From NCBI RefSeq assembly GCF_001403795.1, contig NZ_CXSU01000005.1:589597-653596 (forward strand): 64,000 bases of DNA, read 5' to 3'. Each line of letters starts with the position of its first letter. Within the stretch, counting starts at the first letter, position 1. The position numbers and the translations under genes are program-made. Origin of the DNA: Jannaschia donghaensis (lineage in GTDB: Bacteria > Pseudomonadota > Alphaproteobacteria > Rhodobacterales > Rhodobacteraceae). The notes beneath the pieces were generated by a model that was given only the letters and a program-made list of their open reading frames with translations, was not told the origin of the DNA and made no database searches. Of this stretch, positions 42,330 to 50,444 are shown piece by piece.

Positions 42330-43319
42330 TTAGTTCAGCGCGGCATCCGTAATCACACTGGTCCAGGCCCCTTCGGGTGCCGCTGAGATCACCGGGTCCG
42401 ACCCACCGGCCAGCAGGGTGTCGACGGTGCGCTGGTAGTCGGCCTCGTCCAGCGAACCGTCGGACCCGGCGGTCAGTTTGGCGATCTCTTCCATCATGCG
42501 GACCTGCGCGGCCTCGGTCTGGGCGCCGGTCTCGTCGTTGTCGAGGATGATCTCGGCGGCCTCCTGCGGGTTGGCCTCGGCGTATTTCCAACCCTCCATC
42601 GAGGCGCGGACGAAGCGGGTCATCTTGTCGACGAAGACCTCGTCCTCCAGGTTCTCCTCCAGCACCCAGATGCCGTCTTCGAGCGTGGCGACGCCCATGT
42701 CTTCGTATTTGAAGGTGACGAGTTCATCGGGGCTGACGCCGGCGTCCAGCACCTGACCGTATTCGTTGTAGGTCATGGTGGAGATGCAATCGGCCTGGCG
42801 TTGCAGCAGGGGATCGACGTTGAAGCCCTGTTTGAGGACCGTGACGCCGTCGTCGCCGCCATCGGTCGGGATGCCTTCCTGCGACATCCACGACAGGAAG
42901 GGATATTCGTTGCCGAAGAACCAGACGCCGATGGTCTTGCCGCGGAAATCCTGCGGGCCGGTGATGCCGGTGTCCTTCCAGCAGGTGAGCATCAGGCCGG
43001 AGGTTTTGAACGGCTGCGCGATGTTGACGACCGGCAGGCCCTTTTCGCGCGCGGACAGGGCGGAGGGCATCCAGTTGAGCATGGCGTCGGCGCCGCCGCC
43101 GGCCAGGACCTGGGGGGGCGCGATGTCGGGGCCGCCGGGCAGGATGGTGACGTCGAGGCCTTCGGCGTCGTAGAACCCCTTGTCGAGGGCGACGTAGTAG
43201 CCGGCGAACTGCGCCTGGGTGACCCATTGCAGTTGCAGGGTGACGGTGTCGGCGTGGGCATCGGCGAAGGCCGGGGCGGCCAGCGCGGTCAGGGCCGTGG
43301 CGGCGATCAGGTGTTTCAT
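42330..43319 (-). CDS. NMT1/SsuA-type substrate-binding protein, probably for pyrimidines
   Basis: This 329-residue periplasmic binding protein has a signal peptide (MKHLIAATALTALAAPAFAD). The family opening (TVTLQLQWVTQAQFAGYYVA, LDKGFYDAEGLDVTILPGG) is that of NMT1/THI5-like proteins, which bind thiamine precursors, riboflavin or other heterocycles. It is the last gene of an operon with two permeases, an ATPase and pyrimidine-degrading enzymes. The likely ligand is therefore uracil, thymine, a dihydropyrimidine or a hydantoin-like compound. The ligand is inferred from context only. It is closed by a strong terminator. Confidence 0.88.
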   Translation of the reverse strand: MKHLIAATALTALAAPAFADAHADTVTLQLQWVTQAQFAGYYVALDKGFYDAEGLDVTILPGGPDIAPPQVLAGGGADAMLNWMPSALSAREKGLPVVNIAQPFKTSGLMLTCWKDTGITGPQDFRGKTIGVWFFGNEYPFLSWMSQEGIPTDGGDDGVTVLKQGFNVDPLLQRQADCISTMTYNEYGQVLDAGVSPDELVTFKYEDMGVATLEDGIWVLEENLEDEVFVDKMTRFVRASMEGWKYAEANPQEAAEIILDNDETGAQTEAAQVRMMEEIAKLTAGSDGSLDEADYQRTVDTLLAGGSDPVISAAPEGAWTSVITDAALN

Positions 43320-43348
43320 GAGTCTCTCCGTTGGTGGTGGGGCGGATG

Positions 43349-44290
43349 TTATCCCCGCCCTCTTTGTGATGGGTGCCAGAATGTCAGACGTTTCTCGATC
43401 AGGGCAATGATTCCGTACCAGAGGCTGCCGGTGACGGCGGCGACGGTGATTGCGGCCCAGACGGTGGGCAGGTTCAAGCGCCCGACCTCCGTGCTGATGC
43501 GGAAACCGAGGCCGAAGGTGGGGCTGCCGAAGAATTCAGCGACGATGGCCCCGATGAGGGCGAGGGTGGTCGCGATCTTCAGGCCGTTGAAGACGAAGGG
43601 CAGGGCGGCGGTGATGTTGAGCAGGCGCAGGGTCTGCGTCGGCGTGGCGCCGTAGGTGCGCATCAGGTCGCGCTGCATGGCGGTCGTATCGGCCAGGCCC
43701 GCGACGGTGTTCACGAGGACGGGGAAGAACACCATGACGACGACGACGGCGGCCTTGCTCTCCCACCCGAAGCCGAACCACATCACCAGGATGGGCGCGG
43801 TGCCGACGATGGGGAGGGCGGCGACGAAGTTGCCCACGGGGAGCAGGCCGCGGCGCAGGAAGTCGGAACGCGCGACGAGGAGGGCGGTGGCGATGGCGGC
43901 GGCGGAGCCGATAAGCCAGCCGGAGACGGCGCCCTTGAGGACGGTCTGGATCCAGTCGCCCCAGAGGATTGCGGTGTTTTCAGAGAGGGCGACGGCAATG
44001 GCGGAGGGCGGGGGTAGGATGACGGAGGGGATGGCGAACAGGCGGCAGGCCATTTCCCACAGGATGAGGAGGGTCAGGCCGAACAGGAGGGGGGAGGCGA
44101 TGGGGCCGAAACGGGTCCGGCTCAGGTATGTATTCCATTGCCAAAGTACGACCCAGACAATCAGGAGTCGGAGTATGTCCCATGCCGGGGCGGCAGCCGG
44201 GAACAGGAAGATTGGAATGGCCACAAGCGCGGTGCCGCCGACCCAGGGTAGCCAGTTCTGATTTCGACGGGCCCAGGACATTTCGCTCAT
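43349..44290 (-). CDS. ABC permease of the SsuC/TauC/ThiX type (second copy)
   Basis: This 313-residue inner-membrane permease has two extra N-terminal helices (LPWVGGTALVAIPIFLFP and WDILRLLIVWVVLWQW) before the usual core. The binding-protein-dependent transport motif is seen around the EAA loop (DLMRTYGATPTQTLRLLNIT). The ATG at 44290 overlaps the stop of the preceding permease gene (ATGA), which decides the start over a second ATG three codons later. With its neighbour it forms a heterodimeric channel for the operon's importer. Confidence 0.9.
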   Translation of the reverse strand: MSEMSWARRNQNWLPWVGGTALVAIPIFLFPAAAPAWDILRLLIVWVVLWQWNTYLSRTRFGPIASPLLFGLTLLILWEMACRLFAIPSVILPPPSAIAVALSENTAILWGDWIQTVLKGAVSGWLIGSAAAIATALLVARSDFLRRGLLPVGNFVAALPIVGTAPILVMWFGFGWESKAAVVVVMVFFPVLVNTVAGLADTTAMQRDLMRTYGATPTQTLRLLNITAALPFVFNGLKIATTLALIGAIVAEFFGSPTFGLGFRISTEVGRLNLPTVWAAITVAAVTGSLWYGIIALIEKRLTFWHPSQRGRG

Positions 44291-45294
44291 CCCGCCAACC
44301 CCATCCGCTTGAGCGTCACGCGCTGGATCACCCCGATCGTCGCCACCAAGAGGGCCGCGACGATGGCCGCGCCGAAGAGCGCGGACCAGATCTGCACCGT
44401 CTGGCCGTAGTAGCTGCCCGCGAGGAGCCGCGCGCCCAGGCCGGAGACGGCACCCGTGGGAAACTCGCCCACGATGGCCCCGACGAGGGCGGCGGCGACG
44501 GCGATCTTGAGCGAGGCGAAGAGATAGGGGAGCGAGGTGGGCAGGCGCAGGGTGAGGAGAGTGCGCAGGGCGGAGGCATTCCAGGTGCGCATCAGGTCGA
44601 GGTCTGACGCGGACGGCGCGCGGAGCCCTTTGACCATGCCGACGGTCACCGGGAAGAACGACAGGTAGGCGGAAATAATGGCCTTGGGCAGCACGCCCTG
44701 GATACCGATCGAATTGAGCACGACGATGATCATCGGCGCGATGGCGAGGATGGGGATGGTCTGGGACGCGATGGCCCAGGGCATGACGCTCAGGTCCATC
44801 AGCCGCGAATGGACGATGCCCACGGCCAGCGCGATGCCCGCCAGAGAGCCGATGAGGAAGCCGAGCAGCGTGGGCGCCAGCGTGATGCCCGCGTGGCGGA
44901 CGAGGCTGCGTTTGGACGTGACCTTGAGGCCCACCGTGCTGGTCCATAGCTCCTCCACCACCTGATGCGGGGAGGGCAGGCGCGGGCGGTCCTGGCCGAA
45001 GGCGCGGGCGACGGCCTGATCCGGCGTGGCGAGGGCCAGGGCGATGCCCGACATGTCCCGGCGTTCCTGCGCGGTGGCGGGGGTGACGGCGATGCCCTCC
45101 CGCTCGGCCAGCATCAAGGCGTTCTGCGCGTTCATCGGGATGCAGGCCAGATACCACAGCGCGATCAGCGCCGCGATCACCGCCAGGACGGGGCCGATCC
45201 GGTGGGGCAGGCCGCGCAGGGCCAGCGCCACCTTGCCCGAGCGGCCGATCCCGGCACCGGGGGCGGAGAGGGGGGTGTCGTCAATTGCCATCAA
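44287..45294 (-). CDS. ABC permease of the SsuC/TauC/ThiX type (first copy)
   Basis: This 335-residue permease has one N-terminal helix (VLAVIAALIALWYLACIPM), a periplasmic segment of about 75 residues, then the transport domain with EAA loop DLDLMRTWNASALRTLLTLR. It differs from its partner mainly in that long periplasmic insertion. Start and stop overlap both neighbouring genes by four bases (45291-45294 and 44287-44290), so it is translated as part of a tight chain. A heterodimeric pair of permeases is typical of pyrimidine and hydantoin importers in this class. Confidence 0.9.
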   Translation of the reverse strand: MMAIDDTPLSAPGAGIGRSGKVALALRGLPHRIGPVLAVIAALIALWYLACIPMNAQNALMLAEREGIAVTPATAQERRDMSGIALALATPDQAVARAFGQDRPRLPSPHQVVEELWTSTVGLKVTSKRSLVRHAGITLAPTLLGFLIGSLAGIALAVGIVHSRLMDLSVMPWAIASQTIPILAIAPMIIVVLNSIGIQGVLPKAIISAYLSFFPVTVGMVKGLRAPSASDLDLMRTWNASALRTLLTLRLPTSLPYLFASLKIAVAAALVGAIVGEFPTGAVSGLGARLLAGSYYGQTVQIWSALFGAAIVAALLVATIGVIQRVTLKRMGLAG

Positions 45295-45527
45295 ATCAAC
45301 CGTCCCGTTCCTCTAGGCGTTGTCTTATCGAGTTTTCCGTCGTCGACGCGCTTTTGTCCCGCCCACCTTGATTCAGATTGCCCCGTGCAGAATTCGTCGC
45401 CCGAAGACCGAAGACGCGCCTTTTGAGTATGCCAGACGTCTTTATGCAGATCGATGAGGCGTTCCGCACCCCGGACCGAGGTCAGCCGGTCTTCGATCAT
45501 GCTTGGCCGTCTTTCCCTCAATGTCAT
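45291..45527 (-). CDS. Doubtful 78-aa ORF linking GNAT and permease genes
   Basis: This frame starts with ATG at 45527, overlapping the stop of the upstream GNAT gene (ATGA), and stops overlapping the start of the permease (45291-45294). Such exact joints at both ends suggest a translated gene. The product is charged and basic (MTLRERRPSMIEDRLTSVRG ...) and matches nothing I know. The base composition is less GC-rich than its neighbours. It may be a short chance frame kept for translational coupling. Confidence 0.35.
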   Translation of the reverse strand: MTLRERRPSMIEDRLTSVRGAERLIDLHKDVWHTQKARLRSSGDEFCTGQSESRWAGQKRVDDGKLDKTTPRGTGRLI

Positions 45528-45976
45528 CGCGTCCACTCCAGCAGGACGTCCGGGACGCTTTCTTCGTTGTCGCCGTCGGTGCGGCGAAGTTCGGTGAACC
45601 CTTGGGCCGCGTAGAATGCCTGCGCGGCGGTATTGGGCTGATGGGTCCAAAGGCGCAGGCGGGTGTGGCGGGCCTTGGCATGGGTGATGAGGCGTGTGCC
45701 GGTGCCCGCGCGGGGCGGGTCGGCGTAGAGGGCGGTGATGCAGCCGTCCGCGTCGATGGCGACGAAGCCGTGCGGCGGATCGCCCGCGACCCAGACCTGT
45801 CGCTGCGTCCAGACCGTGTCGCGGTAGTGGCGGGCGACGTCTTCGGCGGTGTGGACACGGGGGTGCCAGGGCGCGGCGTCGATGAAGGCGTTGACCATGG
45901 CGGCGCAGGGGGCCGCATCGCGGGCGGTGGCGGGGCGGATCGCGCCCGGTTCGATCGGTGGCGTCATCGCCGCCAT
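45524..45976 (-). CDS. GNAT N-acetyltransferase, downstream copy
   Basis: This 150-residue GNAT-fold acetyltransferase has the acetyl-CoA loop in the region RAGTGTRLITHAKA and the C-terminal signature HQPNTAAQAFYAAQGFTEL. It acetylates an unknown amine. It resembles the next upstream GNAT gene (shared PNTAA and FY..QGF/EGF pattern) and probably arose by tandem duplication. It overlaps that gene by 13 bases and the following ORF by four. Its role in an importer operon is not evident; it may modify a catabolic amine or an imported compound. Confidence 0.85.
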   Translation of the reverse strand: MAAMTPPIEPGAIRPATARDAAPCAAMVNAFIDAAPWHPRVHTAEDVARHYRDTVWTQRQVWVAGDPPHGFVAIDADGCITALYADPPRAGTGTRLITHAKARHTRLRLWTHQPNTAAQAFYAAQGFTELRRTDGDNEESVPDVLLEWTR

Positions 45977-46389
45977 TCCATCACCAGCTCCGGCACGCCA
46001 TCATCGCCCGGCACGTCGCGGTCGATAATGCGAAAACCTTCGCGTTCATAGAAGCGGTGGGCGGCGGTGTTGGGCATGTGGGAGTTCAACGTCAGGCGGT
46101 CGCGGCCCTGTTTGACATGGGTCAGGAGGCGTTTGCCGATGCCCGCGCCGGGGGTGGCGGCGTAGAGCCCGAAGATATGGTCCCCCTCGGCCTTCATCGA
46201 CAGATAGCCGAGTGTGGTGCCAGCGTCGTCGGCCACCCAGGCGTCGCGGACGGGAAAACCGTCGCGCATGATCCGTTCCAGCCGCGCCCGGCCCGGCCCT
46301 TTGGGCATCCACTCGGTCGCCGCGAACCAGTCGTCGACGATCCGCGCGCAGGCGGGGGCGTCGTCGGCCGTGGCCCGGCGGATCATCAT
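45964..46389 (-). CDS. GNAT N-acetyltransferase, upstream copy
   Basis: This 141-residue GNAT acetyltransferase begins MMIRRATADDAPACARIVDD, has the cofactor loop TPGAGIGKRLLTHVKQG and ends FYEREGFRIIDRDVPGDDGV. Start and stop overlap the neighbours (46386-46389 and 45964-45976). It is the closer homologue of typical small GNATs with DUAL N-terminal strands. Together with its copy it lies between the 58-residue membrane protein and the permease genes of the pyrimidine importer operon. The substrate is unknown. Confidence 0.85.
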   Translation of the reverse strand: MMIRRATADDAPACARIVDDWFAATEWMPKGPGRARLERIMRDGFPVRDAWVADDAGTTLGYLSMKAEGDHIFGLYAATPGAGIGKRLLTHVKQGRDRLTLNSHMPNTAAHRFYEREGFRIIDRDVPGDDGVPELVMEWRR

Positions 46390-46562
46390 GGCGCGCCCCG
46401 GTGACGCCGCCAGATGCGCCAGAGCGAGGAGAGGATGACGAAGAGGGCGACCGTGTTCAGGAGCGTGCGCGCCGGCATGTCGGCAAAGCCCGCGCCCAGC
46501 AGAAACCAGAGCGCGACAGCGATGACGATGACGTCGGCGATGGTCTGCGCCCGAGGGGTCAT
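46386..46562 (-). CDS. 58-aa membrane protein of the importer operon
   Basis: The 58-residue product begins MTPRAQTIADVIVIAVALWF. It has two membrane helices (about 8-27 and 33-50) and a basic tail (WRIWRRHRGAP), so the ends are likely cytoplasmic. Its start overlaps the ATPase stop (46559-46562) and its stop overlaps the GNAT start (46386-46389). These overlaps support it as a real gene. No family is recognised. Confidence 0.65.
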   Translation of the reverse strand: MTPRAQTIADVIVIAVALWFLLGAGFADMPARTLLNTVALFVILSSLWRIWRRHRGAP

Positions 46563-47332
46563 GCGGTTTCCATGCCTTCGCGCAGGCCTTCGCGGACGCG
46601 GTGGGCGACGGCGAGGAATTCGGGGGTGTCGCGGATGTCGAGGGGGCGGTCGCGGGGCAGGGGGCTGTCGATGACGTCGGTGATGCGGCCGGGGCGCGGG
46701 GACATGACGACGATCTTGGTGGAGAGGTAGACCGCTTCGGGGATGGAGTGGGTGACGAAGAGCGTGGTCTTGTTGGTGCGTTTCCACAGGTCGAGGAGTT
46801 CTTCGTTCAGGCGGTCGCGGACGATTTCGTCGAGCGCGCCGAAGGGTTCGTCCATCAGCAGGATCGGGGCGTCGAAGGCCAGCGCGCGGGCGATGGAGGC
46901 GCGCTGCTGCATCCCGCCCGAGAGTTGCCAGGGATATTTGTTGGCGAATTTGTCGAGCTCGACCAGTTCGAGGACGGCGTCGATCCGTTTCGCGCGGTCG
47001 GCCTTGGCGTAGCCCATGATTTCGAGCGGCAGGGAGATGTTCCTGGCGATGGTGCGCCAGGGGTAGAGGCCGGCGGCCTGGAACACGTATCCGTAAGCGC
47101 GTGCTTTCCTCGCGTCGTCGGGGGACATTCCGTTCACGGTGAGTTGGCCGTTTGTGGGGGTCTCGAGGGCCGCGACGCAGCGCAGGAAGGTGGTCTTGCC
47201 GCAGCCCGAGGGGCCGATGAAGGAGACGAATTCGCCTTCGGCGATGTCGAGGGTGATGTCCGAGAGCGCGTGGACGGGGCCGTCGGGGGACGGGAAGGTG
47301 AGGTCGAGGGATTGGGCGGAGATTGTGGTCAT
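46559..47332 (-). CDS. ABC importer ATPase (SsuB/TauB/ThiZ type)
   Basis: This 257-residue ATPase has Walker A GPSGCGKTT, Q-loop VFQAAGLYPWRT, signature LSGGMQQRASIARALA, Walker B ILLMDEPFGALD and H-loop TLFVTHSIPEA. It powers the two SsuC-type permeases 1-2 kb downstream. It matches ATPases of nitrate/sulfonate/taurine and pyrimidine importers. The first ATG (47332) gives the family start MTTISAQSLDLTFPSPDGPV. It is followed within the operon by a 58-residue membrane protein and two GNAT genes. Confidence 0.93.
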   Translation of the reverse strand: MTTISAQSLDLTFPSPDGPVHALSDITLDIAEGEFVSFIGPSGCGKTTFLRCVAALETPTNGQLTVNGMSPDDARKARAYGYVFQAAGLYPWRTIARNISLPLEIMGYAKADRAKRIDAVLELVELDKFANKYPWQLSGGMQQRASIARALAFDAPILLMDEPFGALDEIVRDRLNEELLDLWKRTNKTTLFVTHSIPEAVYLSTKIVVMSPRPGRITDVIDSPLPRDRPLDIRDTPEFLAVAHRVREGLREGMETA

Positions 47333-47428
47333 TGATTTGTATCGTGTGTCCGGGTTGGGCAGATCGCAAGGGCGTAGGGTGAGTGGACCCCACCGAGGCG
47401 CGGGTCGTCGTGTCGGGGTTCGACCATG

Positions 47429-47884
47429 CTAGACTTTCTGGTCAACATTGCCGCTGCGCGGATCGGTTTGTCCGACGCCGAGACCGAAGAAGATGACTGC
47501 CCCGATGAGTCCGAGTACGGGTGCGCCTGCAAGGGAGATGTACGTGTATATGTAACGCGCGCCCGGTCCAACTTGGTCGAGTCCGCGCCCATAGACATCC
47601 AACAGGAATCCGATACTGATCACAGCGATCGATGAAAGGCATCCGCTGGCAAAATATCTCCAGAAGCCTTTCGCGCGGCGGCAAAGAACAGCATAGGCAA
47701 ATACGCTGATCACTGTGACGGGGATCGCGAGTGCTACAGCTATTTCGAGAAGTTCGACGAACAGCGGAAGTGGTGGGAAAGCGAGAGCTCCTGATCGAAC
47801 GAGTTCATCGATAACGACAAATCCGAATAGGGCCATTAATAGCGTTATCACGACGGCCGCAATGAAACGTAGTACCTGACCCAT
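47429..47884 (-). CDS. Four-helix membrane protein, unknown
   Basis: This 151-residue protein has about four hydrophobic segments (VLRFIAAVVITLLMALFGFV; EIAVALAIPVTVISVFAYAV; YFASGCLSSIAVISIGFLLD; APVLGLIGAVIFFGLGVG) and polar ends. The base composition is less GC-rich than in the flanking genes. It lies between a bL12-like small gene and the importer ATPase. The ATG at 47884 places the first helix at the N-terminus; an upstream ATG at 47959 would add a basic tail. Its position next to immunity-like genes may be meaningful, but no family is recognised. Confidence 0.6.
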   Translation of the reverse strand: MGQVLRFIAAVVITLLMALFGFVVIDELVRSGALAFPPLPLFVELLEIAVALAIPVTVISVFAYAVLCRRAKGFWRYFASGCLSSIAVISIGFLLDVYGRGLDQVGPGARYIYTYISLAGAPVLGLIGAVIFFGLGVGQTDPRSGNVDQKV

Positions 47885-47933
47885 CAAAGCCCCGCCGGAA
47901 TATATAAAGGGTCGCGTTCTAAATCTGATTGTC

Positions 47934-48164
47934 TCACTCCGGCCATGTTCGATCTGCACCTACGTCTTCGCTGCGTCTTACCGCGCGGCGATATCCGCGA
48001 TAGTCAAATGAGTAGTAGGCTTGCTCCATCAGGCTCTTACCGGCGGAGAGGCCAAGGCCGAAGCGTGCCCTCAGCATCTTTACTGCGTTAATATTGCCGC
48101 CTTCTAAGAGAAGTTGGTGTAACTCTTCTCGGACTTCCAGGGGAAGATCTTTGACATGCTTCAT
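47934..48164 (-). CDS. 76-aa protein with bL12 C-domain-like fold
   Basis: The 76-residue product (MKHVKDLPLEVREELHQLLL ...) has a helix-strand-helix segment INAVKMLRARFGLGLSAGKS. This mirrors the ribosomal L7/L12 C-terminal pattern (IxVIKxVRxxTGLGLKEAKxLV). It is too short and diverged to be a ribosomal protein. Similar short domains occur as stand-alone hypothetical proteins near toxin-immunity loci. Its start abuts the hydA stop. Base composition is slightly less GC-rich than the enzymes around it. Confidence 0.6.
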   Translation of the reverse strand: MKHVKDLPLEVREELHQLLLEGGNINAVKMLRARFGLGLSAGKSLMEQAYYSFDYRGYRRAVRRSEDVGADRTWPE

Positions 48165-49628
48165 TCAAACCCCCGCCGGAATGTTCATCGGGTCGCGTTC
48201 GATCTTCCTCGGCGTGTTCAGCGCCTTCCACTTGCTCAGCGCCGAGTGGGCGCTCGCGAAGGGCTTCCGCCGCACGAACTTGCCACGACCCGGCTGCGGC
48301 TGGCTGTTTTGGCCGTGGGCCCAGATGACGTCGCCGCGGCTGAGGGTGTAGCGGGGGGCGGCTTTCAGCTCCATGCCTTCGAAGACGTTGTAGTCGATGA
48401 TGCTCTTCTGCGTGGCGACGGAGACGGTGCGGTGGATGGACGGATCCCAGACGACCACGTCGGCGTCGCCGCCCACCGCGATGCCGCCTTTCATCGGGTA
48501 GATGTTGAGGATCTTGGCGATGTTGGTGGAGGTGGCGGCAACGAATTCTTCGGGGGTCAGGCGGCCCGTCTCGACGCCGCGGGTCCAGAGCATCGCCATG
48601 CGCTCTTCGAGGCCGCCGGTGCCGTTGGGGATCTTGGTGAAATCGTCCAGCCCCATGCGCTTCTGCTCATCCGAGAAGGCGGCGTGGTCGGTGGCGACGA
48701 CCTGGAGGGAGCCGGACGACAAGCCCGCCCAGAGGCTGTCCTGGTGCATCTTGTTGCGGAAGGGGGGGCTCATCACCCGGCGCGCCGCGTATTGCCAGTC
48801 CTTGTTGAAATACTCGGATTCGTCGAGCGTCAGGTGCTGGATCAGCGGCTCGCCGTAGACGCGCATCCCCTTCTGGCGGGCGCGGCGGATGGCTTCGTGC
48901 GCCTGCTCGCAGGAGACGTGGACGATGTAGAGGGGCGTGCCGGCGGCGTCGGCGATCATGATGGCGCGGTTGGCGGCTTCGCCCTCGACCTCCGGCGGGC
49001 GGGAATAGGCGTGGGCCTCGGGGCCGGTCTGACCCTCGGCCAGCAGTTTCTCCTGCATGGCCTGCACGATGTCGCCGTTCTCGGCGTGCACGAGGGGGAG
49101 CGCGCCCAACTCCGCGCAGCGCTTGAAGGAGGCGAACATCTCGTCGTCCTCCACCATCAAGGCACCCTTGTAGGCCATGAAGTGCTTGAACGTGTTGATG
49201 CCGCGGTCCTTCACGACGGCCTCCATCTGTTCGAAGATGGTCTCGTTCCAGCCGGTGATGGCCATGTGGTAGGAGATGTCGGTGCAGATCTGGTCCTTCG
49301 ACTTCCGGTCCCAATCGTCGATGGCGTTCAGGAGGGAGCCATCCTCGCCCGGAAGACAGAAATCGACCAGCATCGTGGTGCCCCCGGCGGCGGCGGCGAA
49401 GGTTCCGGATTCGAAGGTCTCGGCGGCCGTGGTGCCCATGAAGGGCATTTCCAGATGCGTATGCGGGTCGATGCCGCCGGGGATGACATAGGCGTCGGTG
49501 GCGTCGATGGTCTCGTCGCCCGAGAGGTTCTCGCCGATCTGGGCGATGGTCTCGCCCTCGATCAGGACATCGGCTTTCCATTGGCGGTCGGCGGTGACGA
49601 TGGTGCCGTTCTTGATGACTTTGGACAT
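48165..49628 (-). CDS. hydA: Dihydropyrimidinase (D-hydantoinase)
   Basis: This enzyme opens the dihydropyrimidine ring (dihydrouracil to N-carbamoyl-beta-alanine) in reductive pyrimidine degradation. The 487-residue amidohydrolase has the metal-binding GIDPHTHLE (His56, His58), the carbamylated Lys154 in MAYKGAL, later His ligands in VHAENGD and VHVSCEQAHEAI, and the final Asp in ATDHAAF. Length and motifs are complete. It follows two small membrane and lipoprotein genes, and the upstream operon start holds the carbamoyl hydrolase. With PreTA further on, all steps to beta-alanine are present. Confidence 0.95.
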   Translation of the reverse strand: MSKVIKNGTIVTADRQWKADVLIEGETIAQIGENLSGDETIDATDAYVIPGGIDPHTHLEMPFMGTTAAETFESGTFAAAAGGTTMLVDFCLPGEDGSLLNAIDDWDRKSKDQICTDISYHMAITGWNETIFEQMEAVVKDRGINTFKHFMAYKGALMVEDDEMFASFKRCAELGALPLVHAENGDIVQAMQEKLLAEGQTGPEAHAYSRPPEVEGEAANRAIMIADAAGTPLYIVHVSCEQAHEAIRRARQKGMRVYGEPLIQHLTLDESEYFNKDWQYAARRVMSPPFRNKMHQDSLWAGLSSGSLQVVATDHAAFSDEQKRMGLDDFTKIPNGTGGLEERMAMLWTRGVETGRLTPEEFVAATSTNIAKILNIYPMKGGIAVGGDADVVVWDPSIHRTVSVATQKSIIDYNVFEGMELKAAPRYTLSRGDVIWAHGQNSQPQPGRGKFVRRKPFASAHSALSKWKALNTPRKIERDPMNIPAGV

Positions 49629-49631
49629 AAG

Positions 49632-49823
49632 CTATCCTCTTTTACTGGTGTAGGAGCGGATCGTCCGCGCCAATCCATAGAGGACGATGACGGGAAGAAT
49701 AGTCATCGCGGCCGCAAGAAGCAGAGATGCTCCCGACTGACTCGCGGCGAAAGCGCTGAGAAACAGCCAGACAATGCAAGTTGCGATCAGAAGCCAATAG
49801 ACAATTTCGCCAGTCATCTTCAT
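49632..49823 (-). CDS. 63-aa membrane protein of the operon
   Basis: The 63-residue product MKMTGEIVYWLLIATCIVWL... has two membrane helices (about 7-27 and 33-53) and a basic C-terminus (RSYTSKRG). It stands three bases before hydA and 15 bases after the lipoprotein gene, both in the same direction, so it is likely translated. No family is recognised. Confidence 0.5.
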   Translation of the reverse strand: MKMTGEIVYWLLIATCIVWLFLSAFAASQSGASLLLAAAMTILPVIVLYGLARTIRSYTSKRG

Positions 49824-49838
49824 GTTAGTGTCCTTTCG

Positions 49839-50129
49839 TTACAGGCAGTACTGCGTTCCGCGCGGGATCAGAACGGGAAAGACCTGACCCTGGTATTCGT
49901 AGCCGTAGCAATTGTCGGCCACCCGCACGTCCTGCGTGTTCACGCCGCGCGGCAGCAGGCGTGTGACCGCGAAGGGGATGGGGGCCTCTGTGACGGCATA
50001 GGTCTGGGGGTCGGGCACCGGACCGTTCGCGGTGGGTAGGGCGCAGGCGGTGATGAGGAACGGCAACACGATGGCCGAGATCACGGCACGGCGGGGTATG
50101 CGGAACTGGACGCGGTCTTGATTGTACAT
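49839..50129 (-). CDS. Small lipoprotein
   Basis: The 96-residue product has a basic N-terminus (MYNQDRVQFRIPRRAVISAI), a hydrophobic core and the lipobox LITAC, so it should be lipid-anchored at Cys29. The mature part is about 68 residues with two further cysteines (DNCYGYEYQG and YCL at the end) that could form a disulphide. It lies in the pyrimidine operon four bases after the next upstream gene. Function is unknown. Confidence 0.65.
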   Translation of the reverse strand: MYNQDRVQFRIPRRAVISAIVLPFLITACALPTANGPVPDPQTYAVTEAPIPFAVTRLLPRGVNTQDVRVADNCYGYEYQGQVFPVLIPRGTQYCL

Positions 50130-50132
50130 GGT

Positions 50133-50444
50133 CTATTCTTGCTCCAGCGACATGAGGGTTCGCGCGCGGAGGAGTGCGGCCGCGCTCCAGTCGCCTATTT
50201 CGATTTCGGGTTCGCCTTCGAGCGTGGCGACTATTTCTTCGAGCGCCAAACCCCATTCGCCAACGAACATGAACCGGTCGGCATAGCCGAGAGCCCGGTT
50301 GGGTGTCTGTCCCCGCACGCAGATAACGAGGTCTGTCATGGCATCGGCGACCTGTCGGTCGATGGGATCGTCGGCGGACCCGCCGGGAGTGCGTCCGACA
50401 CCGTTCGGCAGGAGGACCTTCGACCAGTCGGCGGCACCGTTCAC
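50133..50444 (-). CDS. MafI-like small protein
   Basis: This 103-residue acidic cytoplasmic protein has a helical centre YADRFMFVGEWGLALEEIVA. The VGEWGLALE pattern is the most recognisable feature of MafI-type immunity proteins, which neutralise MafB polymorphic toxins. No mafB-like toxin is visible in the window, so it may be an orphan immunity gene or an unrelated lookalike. Its start overlaps the stop of the carbamoyl hydrolase (50441-50444). It belongs to the long operon by position. Confidence 0.6.
   Translation of the reverse strand: MNGAADWSKVLLPNGVGRTPGGSADDPIDRQVADAMTDLVICVRGQTPNRALGYADRFMFVGEWGLALEEIVATLEGEPEIEIGDWSAAALLRARTLMSLEQE

Noticed and set aside
42091-42591. Upstream extension of the nuclease fusion frame
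   Set aside because: It runs through the terminator and the end of the ABC binding protein gene in an antisense-like, Arg-rich sequence. The ATG at 42090 has a proper ribosome site.
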